47,371 nucleotides of DNA from Draconibacterium orientale (GCA_020718275.1 DYSI01000009.1:1-47371); one strand, 5' to 3'. Counted from the first letter of the stretch, positions 27,101 to 35,809 are shown. Translations and numbers: made by a program. Notes: a model not told the origin generated them from the sequence alone.

Positions 27101-29201
27101 CTTTATCCCGTATGAGTACAAACTCTTCGGATGAATTAGCCGAGCTCGTTCCTGTGTATTGAAAAATATCGCCCGCAAAACAGCTATTAGCAACTAAAAC
27201 AGGATATTTTCCATAATTGTCATATTCTTCCGGATTATCAATACTAATATCGAAACCTATTCCTGCTGCATGTCCGAAGAAAGTCATCAAGCTAACGCCG
27301 TGATTAACATATTCTTTAATTTTTTCACTTAAGTTAATTTGAATTGGGTCTGAGGTAGTTTTATAAAAAGTATATACCTCGGCACCAAAAGAAGTATCGC
27401 TAGCAATGTCAGCATAATTGTTAAGAAAAATAGAAAACAATGATTGCTCAAAACTGGTACTGCCGCCACTAAAATGCAGGATTCGCTTCATCCATTGGTC
27501 ATATGGAAACTGATTACGGTCTTCGTGCAACATGATTTTTTCGAGATACAAATCCACATGGTCTAGATTCATTGCACTCAATCGACCAATTGGAATTGCA
27601 GGCTGAAATAAAGTATCAATCAATCCGCTTATAAGTTGAACATCCGAAGGTGGATTGCCCATGGTAGGTACGAGCGTTCCTGCGAAAAGGGTGGAATTTT
27701 TGCGATAATCCCTAGCACGATAAGCCTTCCCAATTATAAATAATCCTTCAAACTGATCATAGCCATAAATAACCCCCAAAGCTTTTACAAAATTGCGAAT
27801 AGCCATCGGGTTTTTATGAATTCCATACGAAAATTGATCGTATAATTCTTCAATATTTACTAATAATGTATTGCTTCCCATTGTATTACGATAGGCAGCA
27901 TAATCCGTAGCTGTGGCATAAGCCCCCCCAGAACCCATTAAACTTGGATGCGTAATAATGATATAATCTGCATTTGGATTTTGATTGAGGTAGTTTGTAA
28001 ATTTACCACTAGGAGTAACCTTTTTCAAACTAGTTACATTTTTAATTTTAGACTCTGCACCTAAATAACAACGTTTTACACCTCCTCCATTCGGTATAAG
28101 AGCCTGATAATTAGTACCATTTTTAGTAACCTTAATTCTTAGATGCTGATCGATATCCCATAAAGTTGGATTAGTACCCCCATTAAAATTACTGAAATTA
28201 AAATAAGACTTAGTTTGATTGCTTGCATCATTAATCAGCATAAAAAATTCGTTACGTCCTTCCAAATCAGGAGTATGTGGATATACAATTCGCAAATAAG
28301 GTACTGCAAATCGATCTGCTCCACTTCCTAAATCATTTACTGAACTAAATACAAAATCAGTATTAGTTGAAGACAAAGCGCTGGTATTGACTGCTTGGTG
28401 AAATATAAGACGTTGATAACCTGTGTAAATGGAATCAAAAGTAAGCCCAGCAACTTGAGCCAATAAGTGGTGATCTGCCTGAGAACCGTTTACGAAATAC
28501 GAATTGCTCATTACCTCAAAATATACCTGCGCCAGTGGTCCGTTGGCATAAGCATTTTTAGTGGTTAAACTACGAGTTCGGCTAGTGCCAAGGCTAATTA
28601 CATAATCATAAAATCCTTCGCCATCAGCATATGAAGGATCTGGTACATAATCGCTATTGACGTTTATTTTTACCCCGTCAATATATTCATAATTGAAATA
28701 TTGGCGTGCATCGTAGGTGAAATAGTTGGAAGCAGTATAAGCCGAATAATTGACATCTGTGCTTACCGTTGCACGATTATTAGTAAGTAAATTATTCCAA
28801 GTAAAGTAATAAAAGGCGGTATCTGTAAACAAACTATACGCTGTATTTGGCTGATGATCAGGACTTACATATAAGGCTGAATCATACCAACCATCATTTT
28901 TTTCTGCATAAAATTCAATATAATCATTTACTCCAAAAGTTCCGCTCAATTCATTGTTAACGTAAATATGAAGCTGCTCCCCTCTTCCAAAAATTTGCAT
29001 ATTTCGAGGGTGATTAATACTTTGCAAAGGAACTCCAGCATTTAAAAGGCTATTGTATGAAATACGATAGACCCCCGTCTCTACCACAGGAATTTTATAA
29101 TAATACTGATTGTATTTAATCCAAGAGTTACTTCCAACTTGGGCAAGCAGCCAAAAACTGTTCAAGACAAAGATGAAGCTTAAGATAATATTTCGAAACA
29201 T
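24138..29201 (-). CDS. PorU2-like gingipain-family (C25) peptidase of the type IX secretion system
   Basis: A 1687-residue secreted protein. Signal peptide about 1-20; N-terminal PorU-like region with YKIPVVETGVYRISYNSL and DYIEFYAEKNDGWYD; C25 caspase-like peptidase at about 410-770 with catalytic His644 in FFGHA and Cys674 in ANSCFAGD; then CARDB/Ig-like repeats (for example near LSESNNNLVISL and DLTPVYPPEF); and a C-terminal FlgD-like/Por domain starting at NWPNPFTDKTHFVF and ending GKMYLMR. This matches the group annotated as putative sortase PorU2, longer than classical PorU (about 1150 residues). PorU trims sorting domains of T9SS cargo and attaches them to the surface. Three bases downstream of a PorV/PorQ gene. 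Confidence 0.88.
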   Translation of the reverse strand: MFRNIILSFIFVLNSFWLLAQVGSNSWIKYNQYYYKIPVVETGVYRISYNSLLNAGVPLQSINHPRNMQIFGRGEQLHIYVNNELSGTFGVNDYIEFYAEKNDGWYDSALYVSPDHQPNTAYSLFTDTAFYYFTWNNLLTNNRATVSTDVNYSAYTASNYFTYDARQYFNYEYIDGVKINVNSDYVPDPSYADGEGFYDYVISLGTSRTRSLTTKNAYANGPLAQVYFEVMSNSYFVNGSQADHHLLAQVAGLTFDSIYTGYQRLIFHQAVNTSALSSTNTDFVFSSVNDLGSGADRFAVPYLRIVYPHTPDLEGRNEFFMLINDASNQTKSYFNFSNFNGGTNPTLWDIDQHLRIKVTKNGTNYQALIPNGGGVKRCYLGAESKIKNVTSLKKVTPSGKFTNYLNQNPNADYIIITHPSLMGSGGAYATATDYAAYRNTMGSNTLLVNIEELYDQFSYGIHKNPMAIRNFVKALGVIYGYDQFEGLFIIGKAYRARDYRKNSTLFAGTLVPTMGNPPSDVQLISGLIDTLFQPAIPIGRLSAMNLDHVDLYLEKIMLHEDRNQFPYDQWMKRILHFSGGSTSFEQSLFSIFLNNYADIASDTSFGAEVYTFYKTTSDPIQINLSEKIKEYVNHGVSLMTFFGHAAGIGFDISIDNPEEYDNYGKYPVLVANSCFAGDIFQYTGTSSANSSEEFVLIRDKGMIAYIASVTPAYPSLLNTYSSQFYQGFSSRYYGESVGKIIQQSIKDIQFPSAGIKELCLEMTLHGDPLLHINAAPKPDFSIEAQNVFYTPSLVSTAVDSFDFNFVINNVGMAVRDSLLIDVKRSYPNKDSVDLYSYMIPAPYFRDTISIKMPVDRSYGIGNNDIVVTIDGYNLINELSESNNNLVISLNIKAADLTPVYPPEFAIVPSATITLKASTYYPFSTINDYVFELDTTDHFNSPAKLSYQFQSSGGVLSWTPPIVLQDSMVYYWRVSLDSNAQHDYNWRNSSFRYVNSQQGWSQSHFLQFKNNEYQLTKYIEDQRTFAFVNDIKQIIAQTGTYPLVPGTEIYLRLNNSIFGAWSCIPFNVGGMKYYIFNPVSAELLWSNSYGWSFGQFGNIHCTGYNFPCIEFPTGTSDLNPFGIPSVIQDTTWFRRAATFLGQIPDGSMVLAMSYCDAHPQSWPEYLYKAFDTIGSAYIRNIPNATPFIIYGQKGSMGGAHEVISTNPSTLLQMKDSIITNWNEGLIKSPMIGPSRKWSSLHWKQHTLDDMSKGSVDSVCLQLIGYKADGTSQVIIDGIPPDSSDIYSLNDRMDAAVYPYCKLVCYMRDDSARTPAYLDEWSIIYQSVPEAAIDPISLFNFYADTVLQGDSVRLNIAYRNLSNSNFDSLLVRTWVKTNSGEIIPLNERRISPLLANSVLNDTIELATMNLLGQCFLYLEINPINNITGVYDQLEITHSNNTGDIPFFVERDLENPLLEVTFDGIHILNGDIVSARPEITIGLRDENKFKAINDTSLFKVRIKKSEMINYTDVYFKDANLLEFIPANLPDNSAQVVYRPQLEDGEYELLVYANDASSNKSGENGYKIDFVIINKSTITNMLNWPNPFTDKTHFVFTLTGSSVPDYLKIQVLTVSGKLVREIDMNELGPLHIGRNITEYAWDGRDEYGDLLANGVYLYRVVTRLNGESIEHRESGADQYFKKSFGKMYLMR

Positions 29202-29204
29202 AGA

Positions 29205-30290
29205 TTATTCCTCCTTACTTTTTTTAATATTAAAACTATATTTCAAGCTAAAAACATTGGAATAAAGTGCAATCGACTGATTTCCAATATCTGTAAAGGC
29301 ATAGTCAATACTGAATACTTGTTTAATTTGAATACCAAGACCAATATTTGGTTGAAAAGTAAAACGTTTAACGTCATCTGGCATGCTTTCCTTTTGAACA
29401 TTACCAACGCCAGCCCTAAGAAAAACTATTTTCTTAAAATCTACTTCTAAACCAAGATGCGGATCCACACTCAAGGTTCCAGAATTTATCAAAACGTTGC
29501 GCATTCCATCGGTGCTTACGTCCATATCTAATTCGGTGAGTAAGCTAAATTGATCTCCAAAAGAAAAGTTCTTTCCTACGGCAAAAATTGCTTTTGGCAA
29601 AGTCAGCTCAGTGCTATTTTTGGGGATGGTATTTCCAGTGAGGGCATAAACCGCTTTCATCTCATCATCTAGTTGATAACTCCAAGCATTGAAAGTGGTG
29701 GAGACATCGCGAAGCATCAAACCAAACTGCCATGATTTTAGCGTATATTGAGCAGCTAAATCGATACCGAAGCCCCAAGAAGATCCGAAATCGCCAACTT
29801 TGCGACGGATTATCTTGACATTACCACCCAAATTTAGTCCTTTGATGGAGGTAGAATGTGCATAAGAAAGTAAAACAGCTATATCAATCGCACTAAAGCT
29901 AGTTACTTTATCATAATTTATATTTCCCTGTCCGTCAATCAGTTCAGAAGTATTAGGAATATTATCGACCCCAAAACGGATTAACGATAAAGCACCTGCA
30001 CTTTTCTCGCTGAATTTTGCGGCCATGGATCCATAGTCGTATTTTGCGATTCCTGCAAAATATTCTGAGTGCATCAAGGCCACTTCCCGCTTGGTTTTTA
30101 TCCCCAATAAAGTTGATGGATTCCAATAGCCAGAATAAACATCCTGATTGCTAGCAACCACAGAATTTGACATACCCAATGCACGGGCGCCTACGCCAAT
30201 CGATAAAAATTCATTACTATATTTCACGCTTTGGGCATTTAATATAACTGAATTTATTAGAAATATTAGCGTTATAAAGATTATTCGCAT
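29205..30290 (-). CDS. PorV/PorQ family outer membrane protein
   Basis: A 361-residue outer membrane barrel of the PorV/PorQ (UPF0164) family, which bind and shuttle T9SS cargo to the surface sortase. Signal peptide about 1-19; the family hallmark SIGVGARALGMSNSVVA at about 31-47, followed by SGYWNPSTLLGI; many alternating strands and a terminal aromatic strand VFSLKYSF before a short charged tail. It precedes the PorU2-like gene by three bases, as expected for a functional pair. Length is closer to PorQ/short PorV. Which of the two it is cannot be settled here; P. gingivalis keeps porU and porV side by side. Confidence 0.87.
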   Translation of the reverse strand: MRIIFITLIFLINSVILNAQSVKYSNEFLSIGVGARALGMSNSVVASNQDVYSGYWNPSTLLGIKTKREVALMHSEYFAGIAKYDYGSMAAKFSEKSAGALSLIRFGVDNIPNTSELIDGQGNINYDKVTSFSAIDIAVLLSYAHSTSIKGLNLGGNVKIIRRKVGDFGSSWGFGIDLAAQYTLKSWQFGLMLRDVSTTFNAWSYQLDDEMKAVYALTGNTIPKNSTELTLPKAIFAVGKNFSFGDQFSLLTELDMDVSTDGMRNVLINSGTLSVDPHLGLEVDFKKIVFLRAGVGNVQKESMPDDVKRFTFQPNIGLGIQIKQVFSIDYAFTDIGNQSIALYSNVFSLKYSFNIKKSKEE

Positions 30291-30315
30291 AGTTTTCTAT
30301 TTTTGGGCTTTTCTA

Positions 30316-30335
30316 GTTTGACCCTTGAGTCAAAC
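30316..30335. promoter_or_regulatory. Inverted repeat upstream of porV/Q
   Basis: A perfect 7-base inverted repeat, GTTTGAC (30316-30322) and GTCAAAC (30329-30335), around the six bases CCTTGA, 26-45 bases upstream of the porV/Q ATG. It could be a dimeric regulator site in the promoter or a small hairpin in the leader. No regulator is identified. Confidence 0.4.
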
Positions 30336-30634
30336 GATCAATTGGTTTTTAATTAATTGTTTATCAATATTTTACAAATATCATTATTTTCATAAATCAA
30401 ACACTCAAATTTATTTTTTTCCTTGTAGAAGAAAATTAGTGTATACAAAAACAAGAATTGTATAAAAAGTAAAAGTAGTAAATTTTTGAAATTAGAATAT
30501 ATAAATAAAGTATGATTTTTAGATTGTAAACCATAGTCGAGAAAATTACTAAATGGATGCCTCAACTCAACGAAAAAAAAATATTTTAGCATAGAGGATT
30601 TTGATAAGCTTCCCCATTTTTAGATTGATTTAAG

Positions 30635-30642
30635 TACCTTTG
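30635..30642 (+). promoter_or_regulatory. Promoter -7 box of the PhnP-like gene and miaA
   Basis: TACCTTTG, an exact TAnnTTTG box 18 bases before the ATG at 30661. No TTG is found at the usual upstream spacing. Confidence 0.5.
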
Positions 30643-30660
30643 CAGCACAATTAATGCCTT

Positions 30661-31425
30661 ATGAAAATTACTTTTTTAGGTACTGGAACCTCTCAAGGAG
30701 TTCCTGTGATTGCATGTCCTTGCGAGGTGTGCCAAAGTGAAGATTCGCATGATAAACGTTTGCGAAGCGCTGTTTTGATTGAAACTGGAAATGAAATTTT
30801 CACCATCGATGCAGGACCTGACTTTCGGCAACAAATGCTTAGAGAAAATGTTAAACGGCTAGACGCCATCATAGTAACTCATGGGCATAAAGATCATGTG
30901 GGTGGAATGGACGATGTGCGGGCTTTTAATTTTTTACAAAAAAAAGCCATGCCAGTTTTTGCAGATGAATTGGCAGCCACCTCCATTCGTTCAGAATTTT
31001 CGTATGCCTTTGCGGATGACAAATACCCTGGCGTCCCTGATTTTGATTTACAACTCATCACCAACAACGATTTTTTCATCGGAAAAACACGCATAACTCC
31101 AGTTCCATTATTACATTTTCGCTTGCCTGTACTAGGCTTTAGGATTGGAGATTTTACCTATATCACAGATACTAATTATGTTCCAGAAAGTTCTTTCGCG
31201 CTTTTGAAAGGAACTAAATACTTAGTAGTAAATGCTTTACGATTAAAAAAACATATTTCACATTTTAATTTGGAAGAAGCGCTACAATTTATTGAAAGAG
31301 TAAATCCACAAAAAGCTTTTCTAACGCATATTAGTCATTTAATGGGTTTTGAGCGAGAAGCCAGTAAACTCCTACCACCTCATGTGCAGTTTGCCTATGA
31401 TGGGTTAAAAATAGAAATTGCATGA
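30661..31425 (+). CDS. PhnP-like MBL-fold phosphodiesterase
   Basis: A 254-residue metallo-beta-lactamase-fold hydrolase. It begins with KITFLGTGTSQGVPVIAC and carries cysteines 19, 21 and 24 (CPCEVC), typical of PhnP-type proteins with a structural zinc. The metal site THGHKDH is at 73-79, with further ligands in LLHF and TDTNY and the terminal THISH segment. PhnP cleaves cyclic phosphate diesters such as phosphoribosyl 1,2-cyclic phosphate, but homologues outside phn operons are widespread and act on unknown cyclic nucleotides or phosphodiesters. No phosphonate genes are nearby. It overlaps miaA by four bases (ATGA), so the two are co-translated. Confidence 0.87.
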   Translation: MKITFLGTGTSQGVPVIACPCEVCQSEDSHDKRLRSAVLIETGNEIFTIDAGPDFRQQMLRENVKRLDAIIVTHGHKDHVGGMDDVRAFNFLQKKAMPVFADELAATSIRSEFSYAFADDKYPGVPDFDLQLITNNDFFIGKTRITPVPLLHFRLPVLGFRIGDFTYITDTNYVPESSFALLKGTKYLVVNALRLKKHISHFNLEEALQFIERVNPQKAFLTHISHLMGFEREASKLLPPHVQFAYDGLKIEIA

Positions 31426-32345
31426 ACAAGTCAAAACGGCAACTTATTGTAATTGCAGGTCCCACGGCAAGCGGCAAAACTGCTTTAGCCATACGTCTTG
31501 CCCAATTTTTTCAAACTGAAATAATCTCCACCGATTCGCGGCAATTCTATCGCGAAATGAAAATTGGAACCGCTGCACCCAGCGAGGAAGAACTTTTAGC
31601 TGCGCCTCATCATTTTATCGGAAATCTTTCCATCCATGATTATTATAATGTGTCCTTGTACGAGCAGCAAGCTTTGGAAAAATTAAATCAATTATTTAAG
31701 AATAAATCAATTGCAATTGCAGTTGGTGGCTCAGGCATGTACATCGATGCGCTTTGCCACGGGATTGATGATTTGCCAAATGCTGACGAAAACATCCGTG
31801 CTAATTTGATTGCCGAATTCGAGAAACAAGGAATCACTTTTTTACAAGAGGAGGTAAAACGACTTGACCCTGACTTTTATAGTGTAGTAGACTCCAAGAA
31901 TCCTAAACGCTTGCAACGGGCACTGGAAGTTATTTATGCCACCGGCAAAACCTATAGTTCGCAACGCACCCAGTCTAAAAAAATCAGAGATTTTGAAATT
32001 CAATATTTTTTTATCGAGCCCGAACGTAGTTCCCTTTACAAAAGAATTGATGCTAGAGTAGATCAAATGATTGAAAACGGCTTGATAGACGAAGCCAAAA
32101 AGTTATTCGAATACCGAAGTCTTAATGCACTTAATACGGTAGGATACAAAGAGTTATTCTCATTTATGGAAGGTAAAATCAGCTTAGATCAAGCCATTAT
32201 TGATATTAAAACACACAGCAGGAGATACGCTAAAAGGCAGTTTACTTGGTTTAAACGTTTCGATGAATACCAATGGCATAGCCCTTCAGAAATAGAAAAA
32301 ATAATTTTAGCACAATTTTCGTCCAAAATGGACTTCTTAACTTAA
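31422..32345 (+). CDS. miaA: tRNA dimethylallyltransferase
   Basis: A 307-residue enzyme that adds a dimethylallyl group to A37 of tRNAs reading codons that begin with U. The P-loop GPTASGKT is at 13-20, followed by EIISTDSRQFYREMKIGTA with the catalytic Asp/Ser/Arg, GGSGMYIDAL, the tRNA-binding KNPKRLQRALEV region, and the C-terminal RYAKRQFTWFKR motif. Length is typical. The ATG overlaps the stop of the PhnP-like gene by four bases. The miaB partner for methylthiolation is not in the window. Confidence 0.96.
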   Translation: MNKSKRQLIVIAGPTASGKTALAIRLAQFFQTEIISTDSRQFYREMKIGTAAPSEEELLAAPHHFIGNLSIHDYYNVSLYEQQALEKLNQLFKNKSIAIAVGGSGMYIDALCHGIDDLPNADENIRANLIAEFEKQGITFLQEEVKRLDPDFYSVVDSKNPKRLQRALEVIYATGKTYSSQRTQSKKIRDFEIQYFFIEPERSSLYKRIDARVDQMIENGLIDEAKKLFEYRSLNALNTVGYKELFSFMEGKISLDQAIIDIKTHSRRYAKRQFTWFKRFDEYQWHSPSEIEKIILAQFSSKMDFLT

Positions 32346-32358
32346 TCTTCAACAAAAA

Positions 32359-33809
32359 ACGAAAAAAATTTTCACCTTACTTTTTTACATCTTCTTTATT
32401 AACTAAAGTTTCGTTTTTACTGATTCCGGTAAGACAAAATATCATGTAATTATCGACCATGATGGCGCAATTGACGATATGCGCACAATTTCTATGTTAT
32501 TAGCTATGAATGATTTACAAGTTTTAGCAATTACATGTTCGCAAGGAACATTGTCGCCGTCATCAGGGGCAATGAAAGTAAACTCTCTCCTTGCTCAGTA
32601 TTATCATAATGGATTCCCAATTGACAGAAGTAACACCATTGATTATCCATACCCTTCGTGGAATAGATATGCAGAAGGAATCCAATGGGGAAATGAATAT
32701 ACAAAAGTTCGATTTGCTAAAAATTCCATTGAATTGTTAAACAGTGTTTCGGCAAATTATCTGCATAAAATAACGCTAATCGCCTTAGGATCACTAAAAA
32801 CCTATGCCGATTGGTTTAAAAACAATCCTTCGATTGCTCAAAAAGTTGACCGAATAATATGGTACAATGCTAGTGAACAAAATACTTGTTTTAATTATTT
32901 AATTGATACCGCAAGTTTTTCTTTTTTTCAGAAATCGAATATTCCATAGCAAATAGTATCAAACGACCGACACGATTTAATTTGTAACCAAGAATATTTG
33001 GCTATTTTGAAATCAACTAATTCAATGTATGCAAGTCATCTCTAAGATGTTCACCAACAATCATCTGTGTTCGAAAAAGTAAAAACAGAACCACATGCAA
33101 CTGTGGGATGATCTTGTTCCGATATGGCTAGTATCACCAGACTTATTTTAGCGCTAAAACCCTTAAGAATATTAGCTATATAACTGTTAATCAAACTATT
33201 TCCTCCAGCACTATCTATCAACATATTACTGAAATACTAACGCCAAATACTGCTATATATAACCGTGTTTTCAAGTATTTTCCAATTGACAGCAATCTAT
33301 ATCAAAGTGATTATGCCGAAATCATAAAAACAACCATTAGCAAATATGGAGAGGTAGAATGGAAAGCCATTACAATGACCAATGAAATACATGGCCACAC
33401 AGGGATATACTCTATCATTGGCGCAAAAATGGGCATTCGCGCCTTAGAATTTTTTCATGTGGGAGTTAACAATATAAAAGCAACTAGCTATACAGGAACT
33501 AAGCCACCCTTGAGTTGCTTGAATGATGGCGTACAAATTAGCAGTGGAGCCACTATTGGACAAGGTTTAATAACGATTGCTGATACGGTGTTGAATATTC
33601 CAACCCTCATTTTTGAATGCAATAATCAAATTATCAAAATGACTTTAAAGGAAAATATTGCCCATCAAATGCAAGAAGACATAAAAATTGGAATAAAAAA
33701 TTATGGAATGTCAGATGAATATTGGCATTACATCGAAGATGTTGCCATAAAATATTGGGATGTATACGACCGTCATGAAATTTTTGATATTGAAAAACTA
33801 TCAGAATAA
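32359..33809 (+). pseudogene. Decayed nucleoside hydrolase-FmdE fusion gene
   Basis: The remains of one gene for an exported protein of about 480 residues. In order: a signal-peptide-like KKIFTLLFYIFFIN after an ACG where ATG is expected (32359); the nucleoside hydrolase metal motif DHDGAIDD (32455-32478) with LLAMNDLQVLAITCSQG; the hydrolase body; and an FmdE-type domain with NEIHGHTGIYSIIGAKMG and PPLSCLNDGVQISSGATIG. Lesions: stops at 32404-32406, 32947-32949 and 33043-33045, a frameshift near 33106-33109 and another in the T run at 33146-33149. Between lesions the reading stays protein-like. The two open pieces (32479-32949, 33375-33809) are fragments, not separate genes. The multiple lesions argue against sequencing error. 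Confidence 0.86.
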
Positions 33810-33860
33810 ATACTTCGTTAACAAGCGTATAGACAAACATCAAAAAATTCAAACTGATAT

Positions 33861-35243
33861 TTACTTTTTGACGTAAGTTTCTTGTTCAACGCGCCTACTC
33901 TTTAGTCGGAACGACAAGATAAACATGATAATATTCGTGATTGCCAAGATCAGAAAAAGACGTGAGAAGGCTTCCAAATGATTGGCATTTACCAAGAGCA
34001 TTCCGATAAAAGCACCACCCGTAAGCTGCCCGACAGAAGTGAAAATAGTTACCATTCCCTGTGTCAAAGCACGATCAGCGGCATTTACCTCATTCAGCAT
34101 GATGTATCGCAGCGAACTTCCAGAAAGCACTGATAATCCAAGACCTATAAACAATCCCGCAATATAGAAAATGATTTTTGAATCGATATAAATGGAAATT
34201 AGTAGGAATCCCATCACCATCAAAAAAATTCCAATCAAGATTATTAGTCTTGACCCGTAATGGTCGAGCATTCTTCCAAAAATAGGTGAGCCAATGGCTG
34301 TGGCTAAAACAATAGGCACGAGCATAAAACTTGCCGTACTGACTGCTACGGCAAAAGCGTTTACGGCATAAGCCGGAAAAAATACGAATGAGGCTTGTAT
34401 TAATCCAGTGCCAAAAGCGATAAGTCCCACCAATCTAATTTGTCGATTGTAGAACATATTAACCTTTAAGATTGGTGATATAGCCCGTTTCTCAGTATAA
34501 ATAAACCATGGAAAAAGCAAAATTGATAGCGCCATAAATCCATAAACCATTGGATTAGTAATACTTATATAAATATTTTTTTCATCTATCTGATTCAGAC
34601 CAAATGCAAAGGACGAAAGCAAACTAGCTAATAAAGCAATCCCCAGCCAGTCAATTTTTTTCTCTGAAACAATACGCTCATTAGGCAAATATTTTATTGC
34701 GGCCAAAATTACGAGTAAAGAAATAGGGATATTGATAATAAACAATGAGTTCCAACTAAAAAAGCTAAGCAAACTTCCAGCAAGTATTGGTCCTATAATA
34801 AAAGCCACTCCGAATACCATCCCGATAAGACCTAGCACTCTGCCCCTTTTCTCAGGTGGAAAAACATCTCCAACCGTAGCGCTAGCCACTGGAAATATAC
34901 CCGAAGAACCAAAGCCTTGAATGGCTCTTCCAACCAAAATCATCTCAAAGGAATGTGCTAAAGAAACCCATAGCGATCCTAGTGCAAATATTAAAACAGA
35001 AATGATATAAATTCGTCTACGGCCGTATAAATCAGAGAGTTTGGCAAACAATGAAATTCCCATCAAATTAAATAAAACATAAATGGAGAAAATCCAGCCG
35101 ATGAGTCGTTGGTCAATTTTGATAGTTTCTTCAATTGAAGGTAAGGCAGGTCCTACTATCGAAATATCCAATGCTCCCATTAGCACTCCCGTAAACAAAA
35201 CGGCTAAAATCTTGGTGTTATGATCTATTTTTCGCATTTTCAT
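33861..35243 (-). CDS. DHA2-type MFS drug exporter
   Basis: A 460-residue transporter of the EmrB/QacA (DHA2) group with about 13-14 hydrophobic helices. Seen: the family start VLFTGVLMGALDISIVGPAL with the helix 1 Asp, motif A LSDLYGRRRIY in the loop after helix 2, RAIQGFGSSGIFP in helix 4, and antiporter motif C-like GMVFGVAFIIGPILAG in helix 5. It would expel lipophilic compounds using the proton gradient; substrates are unknown and no TolC or membrane fusion gene is nearby. Its ATG overlaps the rdgB stop by four bases, so it is read from the rdgB messenger. Confidence 0.9.
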   Translation of the reverse strand: MKMRKIDHNTKILAVLFTGVLMGALDISIVGPALPSIEETIKIDQRLIGWIFSIYVLFNLMGISLFAKLSDLYGRRRIYIISVLIFALGSLWVSLAHSFEMILVGRAIQGFGSSGIFPVASATVGDVFPPEKRGRVLGLIGMVFGVAFIIGPILAGSLLSFFSWNSLFIINIPISLLVILAAIKYLPNERIVSEKKIDWLGIALLASLLSSFAFGLNQIDEKNIYISITNPMVYGFMALSILLFPWFIYTEKRAISPILKVNMFYNRQIRLVGLIAFGTGLIQASFVFFPAYAVNAFAVAVSTASFMLVPIVLATAIGSPIFGRMLDHYGSRLIILIGIFLMVMGFLLISIYIDSKIIFYIAGLFIGLGLSVLSGSSLRYIMLNEVNAADRALTQGMVTIFTSVGQLTGGAFIGMLLVNANHLEAFSRLFLILAITNIIMFILSFRLKSRRVEQETYVKK

Positions 35244-35809
35244 TGAAGGATTTTAACTAATTTACTCACTGCTAGTGCGCGATGACTTAAGGTATTTTTT
35301 AAGGCAGTTCCCATTTCAGCAAAGGATTCCGAAAAACCCACTGGTACAAATAGAGGATCATAGCCAAAGCCTTCATTTCCTTTCATGGCAGTGCTAATGT
35401 GCCCAGCAATTTTCCCTTCAAAATAATAGATTTTATCCTTCATTATCAAACAGATAACGGTCCTAAAAGTAGCAGTTCTGTTAGTATTTCCGCTAAGTTC
35501 TCCTAGCAATTTCAAATTATTATCGGTATAATTTGCCTTCTCGCCAGCATATCGAGCAGAGTAAACACCAGGAGCTCCACCCAAAGCCGTCACTTCTAAT
35601 CCAGTATCGTCAGCAAAACAATCAAAACCGTACTTATCTTTTACCCATCTTGCTTTTAACAGTGCATTGCCGTCCAAAGTGTCGGCTGTTTCTGGAATTT
35701 CATCGTAACATCCAATCTCAGAAAGACTTAATATTTCATATTGGCTGGAAACAATGGCTCTTACTTCCGAAAGTTTATGTTGATTATTGGTGGCGAAAAC
35801 AATTTTCAT
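35240..35809 (-). CDS. rdgB: Non-canonical purine NTP pyrophosphatase RdgB/HAM1
   Basis: A 189-residue Ham1/ITPase enzyme that hydrolyses dITP, ITP and XTP to monophosphates, keeping damaged purines out of nucleic acids. The start KIVFATNNQHKLSEV is the substrate-binding motif; ADDTGLEVTALGGAPGVYSA holds the catalytic acidic residues; EGFGYDPLFVP and LSHRA close the active site. The ATG at 35807-35809 was chosen because the family begins at this point; an in-frame TTG at 35842 would add eleven residues. Co-transcribed with the downstream drug exporter, which overlaps it by four bases. Confidence 0.95.
   Translation of the reverse strand: MKIVFATNNQHKLSEVRAIVSSQYEILSLSEIGCYDEIPETADTLDGNALLKARWVKDKYGFDCFADDTGLEVTALGGAPGVYSARYAGEKANYTDNNLKLLGELSGNTNRTATFRTVICLIMKDKIYYFEGKIAGHISTAMKGNEGFGYDPLFVPVGFSESFAEMGTALKNTLSHRALAVSKLVKILQ

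Larger units (their letters stand above)
30291..30660. other. AT-rich divergent intergenic region between porV/Q and the PhnP-like gene
   Basis: A 370-base gap between divergently transcribed genes. It contains an inverted repeat near the porV/Q start and a -7 box near the other gene. A 79-codon AT-rich reading frame on the minus strand (30353-30592) is very rich in Phe, Leu, Ile and Asn and has no family likeness; I treat it as noncoding. Confidence 0.5.

Noticed and set aside
30353-30592. 79-codon minus-strand reading frame
   Set aside because: Very AT-rich, mainly Phe/Leu/Ile/Asn/Lys, no family likeness, and lies across the divergent promoter region; more likely chance.
33375-33809. FmdE-domain gene as a separate intact gene
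   Set aside because: The same frame continues protein-like upstream to about 33144, and its ATG lies inside the conserved FmdE start; it is the end of the decayed fusion.
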